Shown here piece by piece: positions 34,525 to 44,467 of a stretch of DNA of 64,000 bases; the first letter of the stretch is position 1, and each line of letters starts with the position of its first letter. The DNA is from Coniochaeta sp. PMI_546 (lineage: Eukaryota > Ascomycota > Sordariomycetes > Coniochaetales > Coniochaetaceae). Location of the stretch: NCBI GenBank assembly GCA_021432605.1, contig MU271145.1:1178001-1242000 (forward strand), in the 5' to 3' direction. The translations under genes and the position numbers were made by a program. The notes beneath the pieces are model-generated. The model was not told the origin of the DNA. It was given only the letters and a program-made list of their open reading frames with translations, and made no database searches.

Positions 34525-35319
34525 ATAATAGCCTTTGACCCGCAGGCGTTGGATTTCTTTTTCTTTGAGTACCATCTGGAAAGGGTCAGAACACCTCCCA
34601 GAAAATGGCGTTCACCATGGGAAGGCGTGCATTGGCGGTCAGGTTAGGCGGATGGAGTCAGTCCTTTGTCACGAGTTTTCTATATTGCGGCTTTGAACGA
34701 TACCCATAGACAGGGAGAGCTACTTGCCAGGCTTGCTTAATCGAGGAGTTTCGTTGCAGCCCGTGGCTGTTGTTCTTCAGGTATATTCGGCTTTGTGAGG
34801 AGTTTTGCACTCAACTATATACCGATGGAAATCCGTGAGCCCTATGCTAAATGAGGTGTTGACACCGGGCTTAAAAGTTACACCTATGTTACAAACGTAT
34901 TTTCTTCCTCCATCATCGACCTTATTCTTACAACCTTGCCTTCTCTACACCTATGGTGAAAGTTTCGGCCCCTCCGACTAACGACCCCCGAAGACATCGT
35001 GTCGCTTGGAATCCGTCTTAGGAAGACATTGGTGCTTTGGGGGTTGCATCATCACCAGTCTTCCTATTCGCTCCTCCACCTTCAGAGTTCCTGCCCAAAC
35101 CAACCTCGCAAGGCCGTCTCTTTGGCGTCCTCCTCAGTGCGCTCTACAAGCGCATCGAAGACTCCCATAACCCTGAACCGTGTTGTATAAGGCACCTCCT
35201 GTTTTTCGTAGCTTCTTCTTGCGCATACGCTGCGCCTAGACATTCGCACTGCTCCCTCTCCGCCTGCTCTTTCTGCTTTTCCCAACCCAGTCCATCTCCT
35301 CTTGACCTATTCCGTGTAA
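34525..35319. other. Convergent intergenic region
   Basis: 795 bases between the LRR gene and HTD2, both ending here. Probably two 3' untranslated regions. Short open frames only. Confidence 0.5.
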
Positions 35320-36555
35320 CTACTTGATAGACTGCATCGTAGCCGTCCCTTTGACCGCGAACCCGCCGTCTGGGCCTTCCACCCAAACGTCCCATGTTTG
35401 TCCGTCCACGGGTCCCCCTTCCCGTATGCGGACACAGACCTTCATCTCCTCATTAACGTAAAGCGGAGCGAGGTTGCGATAGTTCAATTCCGCGAGCCCC
35501 ATGTGCGTGCCCTGCTTAGCGGCCTGTGCCCGCACGGCCATAAGCATGAGCGAAAGCGACAGCGGGCCGTGGACGAGCAGGTCCTTGTGTCCCTCTACCT
35601 CTTGTGCGTACCGCTGGTCCAAGTGTATCGCATGCGCGTTGAATGACAATGCGCTGAACTGAAAGAGCAGTTTCTTGTCCGGCGTCAACGAGAAGCTATA
35701 CGTCGGCACCAGGTTCTTCCCCATCAGCCTCTTGAGCCTCGTCATATCCCTCTCTTTCTCCTTTTCCTTTCCCTCTACCGGAACCGCAGCGTGACCCGCA
35801 GCATTCTTCAGCGCCCGCAGTCTCGCCTCTTCAACGTCTCTCCGTTCACGCATGAATACTAGCGTCCTCGTCTCGTCGATATCAGGATGTTCCTCGAGTT
35901 CAGCAATCTCCCGCGCCAGGTCTTCGGTCCGCAACCGTCCGTATTTCCGGCTGATCTCGACGAATATCTTTTCGTCCCCCTCAGCACCTTTCATAACTGG
36001 ATCTCCCACCACCTTCTCCACGCATACGGCGTGGCCACCGTCCAGCCGGAGGCTCGCTTTCGTATCCTCGCCCCAAGCCCCTTCCTTCTTCGGGAACCGC
36101 ACGCGCCCGCCCGCCCACATGCGCCGCGTGAAGGGCGCGCCGGGGCAGTGGTCTGCTACTGTGCCGTCGGGCATCAGTTCAGACGACGTGGCCTGCGGAC
36201 CGAAGTAGACCAGGTGGTGGCCCACGGGCAATGAGACATTAGAGATGGGCCCGCGAGTAGGACGAGTTCTGTGAATGTGCGTTTGTGGTCGGGATTTGGC
36301 ATGAGCCTTGAACTCCGGGCTCAGCAGCTGGCGGAACTCGGTTGGGTAGTGGACTTCTGGGGGGATGTGGCCTGCTAGGCTCGTGTTCAGGAGATGGGAG
36401 GGGGTTGGGGAAATGTAGTCGAAGATGGGGTTTGGGCGGCCAGGGCTGAGGAGCTCTCTGGCTGCTAAGAGGTAGGCTTCTTTGTCAAGGGGTCCCTTGC
36501 TGAAGTCCCGCTTCTTAGGGATGGCCCTGAGACTGGCGGTCTTGACAAAATTCAT
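35320..36555 (-). CDS. HTD2: Mitochondrial hydroxyacyl-thioester dehydratase, HTD2-type hotdog
   Basis: Single exon, 411 aa. The C-terminal third carries the MaoC/hotdog hydratase signature: LLFQFSALSFNAHAIHLDQR, then YAQEVEGHKDLLVHGPLSL, with the Asn/His and HGPL residues usual in these enzymes. The N-terminal half has a second hotdog-like region (LPVGHHLVYFGP, RRMWAGGRVRFPKK, VCVEKVVG). An Arg/Lys/Glu-rich linker separates them. N-terminal residues MNFVKTASLRAIPKKRD fit a short mitochondrial presequence. Yeast Htd2 dehydrates 3-hydroxyacyl-ACP in mitochondrial type II fatty acid synthesis; relatives act on mesaconyl-CoA, so the substrate is inferred. It would work in the same pathway as the CEM1-type synthase at the start of the window. 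Shares a divergent promoter with PHA2. Confidence 0.85.
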   Translation of the reverse strand: MNFVKTASLRAIPKKRDFSKGPLDKEAYLLAARELLSPGRPNPIFDYISPTPSHLLNTSLAGHIPPEVHYPTEFRQLLSPEFKAHAKSRPQTHIHRTRPTRGPISNVSLPVGHHLVYFGPQATSSELMPDGTVADHCPGAPFTRRMWAGGRVRFPKKEGAWGEDTKASLRLDGGHAVCVEKVVGDPVMKGAEGDEKIFVEISRKYGRLRTEDLAREIAELEEHPDIDETRTLVFMRERRDVEEARLRALKNAAGHAAVPVEGKEKEKERDMTRLKRLMGKNLVPTYSFSLTPDKKLLFQFSALSFNAHAIHLDQRYAQEVEGHKDLLVHGPLSLSLMLMAVRAQAAKQGTHMGLAELNYRNLAPLYVNEEMKVCVRIREGGPVDGQTWDVWVEGPDGGFAVKGTATMQSIK

Positions 36556-37079
36556 TCCGATATGGAAAGGAAGGAAAGGATATAGATTATCGTCCTATGA
36601 CGCTGTGCTGGTGGTCATGTCTAGTCGGATGAGACTCAAGTTGAGTCTAGTGCATGATTCTCTGGCGAAGTGTAAGCTATCGGGTTCTAGTCAAGAACAA
36701 CCGAGGTGTATATCCTACCTTAATAAGTGTGTATCACACCAGCCTGTCAGGCGAATTGATGTACGGATGGTGGGTTAATCTCCTCTTCGCACCCTCTATA
36801 GGTTCATGTATGTATGGTTGACCTCATGAAGCTTGACATTTGTTAAATCGACCCACTTAAACGCCCTGCGACATTCGGACTTGTCGAGCCACTGATCATT
36901 TTACGATGCTCCAACTACAAGTATACCGGCAAATCTTACACAGATGTTAGACGTGCCACCCCTCTCAAATGTCCTGAACATACTCTATCATTCTGTCAAA
37001 GCAATTTGACGACTACTTCCTTGAACAATTGTCAGTGACATATCAGCCTGGAGACGAACATATCGAGTGAATTTACGAG
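36556..37079. promoter_or_regulatory. Divergent promoter region HTD2 / PHA2
   Basis: 524 bases between divergent start codons. AT-richer than the flanking genes. No coding potential or clear repeat seen. Confidence 0.45.
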
Positions 37080-38392
37080 ATGGCCGCAAGTGAACAGGGG
37101 GCCGTGCGGCCAAAAGTTGCCTTTCTAGGCCCATATTCGTCTTATTCGCACCAGGTATGTGAGACTCGCATTCATCTTGTGTTGTTGATTAAGCTTGAAA
37201 CTGGTTTCTAACTCGGGTAACAGGCCACAAAGAGCGTCTTCTCTGAAGACGACTGGGAACTCTCCCCGACAGTGACCATCAAAGGCATGTCTCTCACCCG
37301 CCTTATTCGCACCTGACGTCGATATCGAATCACTAACAATCCATAGAAATCTTCGACGTGGTGCAATCAGGAGACGTGAAGGCGGGCGTCGTCCCCTTCG
37401 AAAACTCCACTCACGGCACCGTCACCTTCACCCTAGACGCCCTCGCCGACCGGCAAGGAATCTACAAGAGCCTCATCGTCACGGGCGAGATCTACCTTGA
37501 CGTGCATCATTTTCTCCTGGGACGCCGGAAAGAGTCAGGAGCTACTGAAGGGCCAGAGACAGCCGAGCTAGAGACAGCCGAGCCAGAGACAGCCGAGCCA
37601 GAGACAGCCGAGCCAGAGGCCGCCGAGCCACAAACAGCCGAGCCAGACGCCGCCGAGCCACAAACAGCCGAGCCACAGAGAGCCGACCCAGAGCCAGCCC
37701 ACACAGTAACAGCTCCTTCCAACGTCAAGGGCCAGCCTCTCACATCCCTCTCACACATAACCCGCATCTACTCCCACCCGCAGGCCTTCGGCCAGACATC
37801 CGCCTTCGTGTCCAAGTATCTGCCCGGCGTCGAAACAGTCGAGACAAGCAGCACCTCCCGCGCCGCGCAGCTAGCCGCCGCAGACGACTCGGGCGCCAGC
37901 GCCGCCATCGCCGGCGAGACGGCAGCCGCCGCCGCGGGCCTGGACATCCTGGCCCCCCACATCCAGGACCGGGACGACAACACGACCCGCTTCCTGGTCA
38001 TCTTCCGCGAGGACGGCGACGTCGACGTCCTCCCCCACGACCTCTACGTCCCCTACGCCGCCAAGAAGGGCGACCTGACCCTGGAGGAGCTGACGGGCCT
38101 GCAGAGGTCCATGTTCAAGTCCCTCCTCAGGTTCACGGTGCCGCACGACACCCCCGGCGCCCTGGCGGACGTGCTGGATTGCTTCAGGACGGCGGAGCTC
38201 AATCTTACGAGTATCAACAGTCTGCCCAGCCTCGAGCGGCCGTTCAGGTATCTATTCTTTGTCGAGTTTGAGGGCGATAGGCCCGGGAGGACGGATGGGT
38301 CGGGCGATGCGGTCCGGGCTGCGTATGATGGTATTGCAAAGGTTGCCAAGAATTGGAAGAAGCTGGGCACTTGGATGAAGCAGAGGGATTAA
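37080..38392 (+). CDS. PHA2: Prephenate dehydratase
   Basis: Exons 37080..37154, 37224..37284, 37347..38392; 393 aa. The N-terminus KVAFLGPYSSYSHQ is the opening motif of the PDT catalytic domain. AGVVPFENSTHGTVTFTLD gives the conserved ENS loop. SHPQAFGQ and the catalytic DRDDNTTRFLVI (the T-R-F motif) follow. An ACT regulatory domain ends the protein (LLRFTVPHDTPGALADVLD, LNLTSINSLPSLERPFRYLF). The enzyme turns prephenate into phenylpyruvate for phenylalanine synthesis; the ACT domain normally senses phenylalanine. Two oddities: intron 2 appears to be GC-AG (GCATGT donor at 37285), and residues 116-160 are nine tandem five-residue ETAEP-like repeats inside the catalytic domain, before SLSHITRIYSHPQ. 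Confidence 0.92.
37556..37690 (+). repeat. 15-bp coding minisatellite, nine units, in PHA2
   Basis: Nine consecutive 15-bp units with consensus GAGACAGCCGAGCCA. Units 2-4 are identical; the others differ by a few bases. They encode ETAEL, three ETAEP, EAAEP, QTAEP, DAAEP, QTAEP and QRADP. The 15-bp period keeps frame whatever the copy number. Confidence 0.97.
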
Positions 38393-39140
38393 GCTTGCTA
38401 CCATCGAGCCGAGATACCTTCTAGACCGCCGTTGACTACATTAAGAGTCATCAAGGATCAGCTGTAGACTTAGACACTGGTCACATGTGCAAAAGAGCTT
38501 TACGCAGTAAGGACCGTAGGTTGTCTAATGACCTGTGGGTGTTTAAAAGCACAAGCAATGCTCATCTCCTCCAAACGCAGCTGCAATCTAAATAGCGAAG
38601 CGCAAAAGACCGGGTAGACATGTAGCTGGTAAATCAGGAATTTGTCTCCGCCTGGGCCAACCAACAAACATGGACGCATAAGAACTGATACGGACGTAGT
38701 TGATCTTGAATGACTCGGCTAGAGGTTTACACTCCTTTCGTTCAGCCGTGATGTAGTGGCCACGGCATGCTCTGCAATGGGATCAATTGATTTGACTCTC
38801 CGACTTCTTTGTCCTTACTCGGCACCTTCCAAAAAGCGTACCTGCAAAGTCTTGTCAGCACATGTCCATAAACCTTTTATATCAGAGGGATTGCTGTCAT
38901 ACCTCAGTCTTTGCTATCTTAAACTCAAGAAGCCGTCATCACAGAGCGAAGCGGGCTTGGGCGCGAGACTTGGTGGCCTTGCTGGGCCGAATTCGTGAGC
39001 CCCTTTTTCAAGCGACTCTCAGCGGGCGATGCCTTGAGCGAGATATGATCTCGCGGCGCTGATGTGTTGCCACCAGGTCCCTGTTCCGACGGGATTACTT
39101 GAGCCCTTGATCCCTCGTTGTTCACGAGGGAATCAAACTG
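38393..39140. other. Convergent intergenic region (PHA2 / SUP45)
   Basis: 748 bases between two convergent genes. No coding frame with a known product; likely 3' untranslated regions and spacer. Confidence 0.5.
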
Positions 39141-40675
39141 TCAATCTGTTGCAAATTGTTAGACTCTGTACCGGCTGAGTACCGTCTTGGTTGGGGCCCT
39201 TATCACGTACCGTCGTAGTAGTCATCATCGTCATCAACTTCGGCCAACTGCTCGAAGTTGACCTTGTAGCGGAGGATACCGCCAATGCCACCGAAGCCCT
39301 TGACGAACTGGTTGCCCTCGGTCGACCGATCCGAGACAAATTCCAGTGTCGTACCAAAGTCCCTGTAGTGCTCGGCGATCCATTCAAGGAAGGAATCCTG
39401 AGAGACGACCTCCATCTCTTGTCCAGTCTCCTTGTCCATGAACTTGTCGCGGTTGGCTTGCTCTTGTTGCTTGGTGGTGTGGAGAATGACCTCGCTGCCA
39501 TTGCTATCCTTCAACACCCAGCGGTTGATCTCCAGGTTCTCAAAGACGATCAACGTCTCTACAGCTCCAAGCTCGAGGGCCTTCAGAGTGTCCTCGATAC
39601 CGTAACAGACGCGGCCGGTATCCTGGCTGATCTCCTCAAAGTACTTGCCGATGAGCTTCTTTTCCTGGATGAACTTGACGTTGCCAAGAGTCTCTGAAGA
39701 CAACTCAATGGCCTGGTTGAAACCATTCTCGCCACCGTAGGACACATCGACGACCTTGATGACCTTGGACGCCAGACGGTTGTCGAACATGTCTGAGGCA
39801 TTGAGGTCGTTCTTGAAATCGGCTGAACCGGCCAGGATGATGCCTTGGACGTTGACCTTGTCGTTGGTGATGAAGCACTGGACGGCCAACTCGGCCACCT
39901 TGCGCACGTAGTTGTGGCGTTTCTCCTCACGGAGACGCGCGAAACGGAGGGCCGACTGACCACCACGTCCGTGCTTCTTGGGTAGATCGACGGAGAACTT
40001 GTGGACGATATCTCGCGTATTACCGCTGAGTGTGCCGAACAAGGCACCATTACCGTCCATGATGATGAACCCGAACTTCTGATCCGACTCGAGCAGCTCG
40101 GCTAGAGCCTCAGTGTGAAACTTGTTGTCACAGAGGTACAGGGAAGTGTTGATGGGTTTGAACGGCTCGAAGTCGATGTTGACTTTCCGCTCCTTGCCCT
40201 CGGAGGTCAAGATTTCACCACAGTAGACGACAAGTCCATTGGGAGGGACCTTGTTGTAGAGCTTGAGCCTCTGCTGGGTTGAGGTAATGGCAGAGAGGAC
40301 AGACTGTCGGTTGACGCGCGACTTGATGTTGGATGCGGTGCCGTACTCTTCAGCTAACATCTTGGCTGCGCGAGAGATCTGATCCTTGGGGGCTACACGT
40401 GCACGTCAGCAAGTTTTCTCCTTTGTCGTGTGCGCTCGAGACTTCGGCTCTCAAGATTTTGTGGGTTGGGCTAGCGACATACGAATGATGAGAGAAATCA
40501 TAGATGTTCCATTTCCACGAGCAGCCTCAAGCCGCTTGATCAGCTTCTTGACCTTCCATATCTCGATCTGCATTCGGGTGTCAAGTCAGCAAAAAGTGTC
40601 GCCTGCAGGCGGCCGGGTACAAACGCCACAAAGACTCACATTCTTCTCAGCCTCGCTAGCTTGGGCGTCACTCAT
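39141..40675 (-). CDS. SUP45: Eukaryotic peptide chain release factor 1 (eRF1)
   Basis: Four exons on the minus strand: 40675..40640, 40567..40483, 40392..39211 and 39145..39141; introns of 72, 90 and 65 nt; 435 aa. All eRF1 signatures are present: [16 protein letters not shown] across the second splice, TASNIKS (59-65) and YLCDNKF (126-132) for stop-codon reading, and GRGGQ with the GGQ at 184-186 for peptidyl-tRNA hydrolysis. The C-terminal domain binding eRF3 ends in the acidic [11 protein letters not shown]. The last exon is only five nucleotides, AT plus the TGA stop, which completes the family's usual YYDD ending. If that intron is kept, the frame stops two codons into it and gives YYDGT. 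First exon encodes [12 protein letters not shown]. Confidence 0.95.
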
Positions 40676-41194
40676 CTTCGGTGGGAGGTCGTCGCTCGAA
40701 GGGTAAAATAGGGTATTGGAGGTGTTTAGAGAATCGTCGCGCCTTTCGCAGGCAGGATCGTGGTTTGTCTTGATCCGGCGGGAAAAAACTGCGGTCGTCG
40801 ATGCAGGTTTTGAGGAGGGGTTGAATCGGCGGCGTGAAGTTGGAAAATGACAGTGGGAGGGGATTGTGAACAAGAGGCTAAGCCCGAAGCAAGTCCTTGT
40901 TTTTTCCGTGCACACTTCGTGGGGCTGATGACAGCTGGCGGAGCGTGAGGCGAAGATGCCCCCACAATTCGGTCATCAACGGCTCAACCCGAACTTACTA
41001 CCTTACCTTATGTATGTACTACGTTGCATTACTTGTATCTAGCGGGGCGATGGAGCATGGCATCGACCGCATTGCCATCGCTTATTACTATTGCGTAGAC
41101 CTTCGAAGTCACAGCTCCGAATTCGAACATTGACGCATACCCTAGGCAGAAAGAGTACTAACTCTTCGAAGGGTGCTGGTCATAGTACGAGAGA
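40676..41194. promoter_or_regulatory. Divergent promoter region SUP45 / Atg43-like gene
   Basis: 519 bases between divergent start codons. Contains TTACTACCTTACCTTATGTA at about 40995-41014, like motifs in other promoters here. No coding potential. Confidence 0.45.
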
Positions 41195-41766
41195 ATGGCG
41201 TCCTCAATTCCTCTGCAACTCGCAGAGACTCTCCAGACAGCACACATCAATCGCTCTCCATCCCCAAGACATGACCTCAACCCATCGACGGCAGCTTCGA
41301 AAAAGGAACCTGTAACGGTCGATGAACACCCCATACATGACGATGGAATAGACGATGACAATGAGGACGGCGACGACATCCCATACAGCGTCCTCCGGCC
41401 CAGACGGCGCTCTGCCCACCTGCCTCCCTTACCAGACCTGCGCTTCGAGCAGAGCTACCTGCATAGCATCGCCAACGCAGATACGTGGTGGAAGATAGTG
41501 TTGATCACTGCAAGGGATCAGGTACGGTGATGAACACGAGTCTTTTCTCCTTTGCCTCTCGTTGTTCTTACTGACAAGTTTGTCAGATTGTGATGCCTCT
41601 GGCGCAAGGACTACTGTACAATCTTGCTATCTGTGGCTGGCAAACATGGAACAAGAATGTTAGACTAAGTGGGAACTCTGTTGGTGCAAGAGTAAGGAGA
41701 TGGTGGTGGGGAGTCAACAACTGGCCCATACCAGGGGAATCGCCAAAGTCGAGAGCTGGGAGGTGA
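41195..41766 (+). CDS. DUF1770 family protein, candidate Atg43-type mitophagy receptor
   Basis: Exons 41195..41521 and 41587..41766, phase 0, intron 65 nt; 168 aa. The N-terminal 60 residues are disordered and become very acidic (DDGIDDDNEDGDD), leading straight into IPYSVLRPRRR. YSVL at residues 64-67 after an acidic run fits an Atg8-interacting (AIM) motif, W/F/Y-x-x-L/I/V. The conserved C-terminal part has FEQSYLHSI, TWWKIVLITARDQ and, across the splice, IVMPLAQGLLYNLAICGW. This last is hydrophobic enough to be a membrane segment. It is followed by a basic RRWWWGVNNW. I recall this family as DUF1770, to which the fission-yeast mitophagy receptor Atg43 belongs. The mitophagy role here is inference from family and motif. 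Confidence 0.75.
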
Positions 41767-42273
41767 GGAAGAGCCACGTCCGGATCAAAGGCGCCTGGGC
41801 CATAACTCCGTCTTGACAGCAATCTTGCGCAGGATATCAATGGGCCACCGGGATTGGAAACTGTATGGGGTAAGGGCGGTTGAAAAGGCAGTATCAGACC
41901 GGTCGTTCAACGACCCGCCATGGCACACGAGGGCTTGGGTGGTTGCTGGAGAAGAGCAGTTGACACGAGCTCGTCACCGAACGTACGAATAGAACTCCTT
42001 CACACTTGTAATTTCAAAGAGATGTATTGGTATCTTTCGCTTCCTAAGTACCGATAGCAATGGGAGAGCATCCGTTTGCCCCTGTGCATGTGTCCAGCAG
42101 AAACCGTCTAGCTAGGATTAGACAACCCGGCATTCCGAACACTTTTGGTCTAAACCGTCCAAGCACAATAACATCGCTAAGAATGCGCCCGAAATTACCA
42201 AGCACAAGCCCTCTTCACATCTCTTAACTCCATTCCAGGTCGCAGTACAAGTAAAACTCCCGTGAATAGAGTT
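41767..42273. other. Convergent intergenic region
   Basis: 507 bases between the Atg43-like gene and the DDT/WHIM gene, which end toward each other. Nothing recognised beyond presumed 3' untranslated sequence. Confidence 0.5.
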
Positions 42274-44467
42274 TCACTCTCCGCCACCAACATCGATCGA
42301 CCGCGGCGCCAGGGGTGCCTTCTCTGGGCTTCCTCTAAAAGCCAAAGAGGTCGACGGTGCGGTCGGCGGTGTCATATCCGGCTTGGTCGAGGTGGTAGCC
42401 GGAGGCACATTCTCCTTGGCCGGGGTCGCGTCAGGAGGTGCACTTGCCTTGGTAGCGACCGAGATCGACTCCTCCGTCGGTTTCTCTTCACTCGGCTGGA
42501 GCGAGGTGTCAGCCGTGTTCTGCTCTCCCTGTGACTCCTCATCGTCCGACATAACGATGTTCCGATGGGCATGGGTAGGCCGAGGATGGTGCTTAGGAGG
42601 CAGCGTGACGCTGGGGACGAGCTTCTCCTTCCCGTTCTGGTCGACGGCTTTCTTGACCGAGAGTTTGACGACAAGGCGTGGAGGCGCGGTGTCCACAAGA
42701 TCGATGTTATCGTCGTCGAGTTGTTCCTCCTCGAAGTCATCCTCGTCTTCGTCCGATTCGTCCGGCACGTGCTCTTCCTCTTCATCGTCCCCGAGGTCAG
42801 GCTCACTATCCTCGTCCTCATCAGACTCGTACTCCTCGCTCTTGCGCTTTCTCGAAGCTGACCACCCATTAGTACCGTGGTTCACAGCTGCCGACCTCCG
42901 GGGTCGTCCGGTAGGGCCAACTGAAGTGTCGTGGCTCATCTCCACGTCGTCGGGGTATTGCGCATCGCCTTGGACACTAACCGAAGCGCTGGCACCACCA
43001 TTGCTTCCAGTCTCCGCATTCAGTCGCGTCGGCGCACGTATTTGGCGTCCGCTGGCTGTGACGACCGGACCAGAAGGCTCAGCAGGGGTGTGGTTCCTCG
43101 TATTCCTCGTCGAGCGGCGGGTCGAGTCTGTGTAGAACCCATCCTCGTCATCGGAGTAGGTATACTTCATACGTTTACCTCTCGTGCGACCTTCGTACAT
43201 AGAGAAGCCGGGCTCGGGTCGCTTGAATTGCTCCTTGCGCATCTGCCGATATTCTCGACGGCGCCGTTTCTAAAAAGAGGTGTCAGCTTGGGTTGGATGT
43301 GGTTCAAGACATGCCTTGTCGTATGTCGCTTTTACACATACCTCTTCAGTAGCCTCGAACCGAGGAATGCTGTTCAGCATCTTCTGTGACAACGTCCTAG
43401 CCTTGGGACCTCCATCTTGCGTCTCAAGCTTCTCCGCAAGGGCCTTGAGTTCGTCGATGGTACCTGCCACGCTCCACCAGGTGCGATTCAGGCCTGCGGG
43501 GTTGCTCTCTCTGTAGACCCGGAACGAGGTATCATCATTACCCTCGATCAAAAAGTACCTTCGTTTGTTGCTATCGGATCCCCAAGGTTGCACTGAGATC
43601 GGGATATTTATGTCTTCGTTTTGACGATTTTTGTAGTTCGATGTCACGAATGCCTTGACGGTGTCGGAGGAGGACAGAGTCCACAGGATGAGCGTTCGGA
43701 GCAAGGTCAACTATACAAGAGAGGGGATAATTAGCAAAGAGTCAGGTTGTGCATGCTGATGGAAAGGCCATACTCGTTGGACGGGAGTCATGGAGGTGAA
43801 GGTAGCTCCACCGGCCAAGGGATTCTTGCTTTCCCAGTCCCGCGCCCACTGCGCTTTATGCGTCGAAACAGCTTCCTCAAGCGCACGATTGTAATGTCCA
43901 GCCCTGTTCGGAGTCCTCGAGTCAGCTGGAACACATGATGCACCTTGAAGTTGGGGATCCTGGCATACTTGACATCCTGCTTGCGGTTCAGCAAGAGTCC
44001 CAGCAGGGCACACAGAAAGTGCTCGACGCGCTCGCCGGGCACAGAGTCAACAATATCCCGCTCCAGTTCTTGTGGGCCGAAGTTGGCAAGGCTCTTGGGT
44101 AAAGTTTCGGTAAAGCGAGCTCGGAACATGACGATGAACTGTAAAACCTTGTTAGAATGTCGCCGTGGTTATGACGCGATTATTCGCGTCGCAGGGCTCA
44201 TGTGACGCGATAATTGACGGGGACACGTACTGCGATGTCAGGATTGTCTGCCAGGACATATTCGTGAGGCGGCGAGGGCTCTCTCTTGAGTCGAGGGGGT
44301 GAGGGTTCGGGAGACTCTTTGGGCGCCGCAGGCCTATTCTTGTCCACCTTGTGGAAGAATTTCAGGATGCCTTGCTTCTCCTCCAATTGAACCTCCGATT
44401 CATCTTCTGAAGGCGGAGGGGAAAGCGACGAGATCGATGAAAGTTCGGATGAGTCGTCTTCCGCCAT
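42274..44467 (-). CDS. DDT/WHIM-like chromatin-remodelling accessory protein
   Basis: Five exons on the minus strand: 44467..44231, 44138..43969, 43903..43774, 43710..43342, 43269..42274; introns of 92, 65, 63 and 72 nt; 633 aa. After a Ser/acidic start (SSELSSISSLSPPPSEDESE) a helical region, ARFTETLPKSLANFGPQELE to VEHFLCALLGLLLN, looks like a DDT domain. Then come TPVQRLTLLRTLILWTLSSS and PWGSDSNKRRYFLIEGNDDT with FRVYRE, a WHIM-type motif (remodeler docking, as in Rsf1, Cecr2 and Itc1). A basic helix (KRRRREYRQMRKEQFKR) and a long disordered tail with Asp/Glu runs follow. Such proteins are ISWI-complex accessory subunits. The family call rests on motif appearance; the exact orthologue is not certain. 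Confidence 0.72.

Noticed and set aside
42383-43135. 250-codon plus-strand frame opposite the DDT/WHIM gene
   Set aside because: Ser-rich antisense of Asp/Glu-coding repeats; no support.
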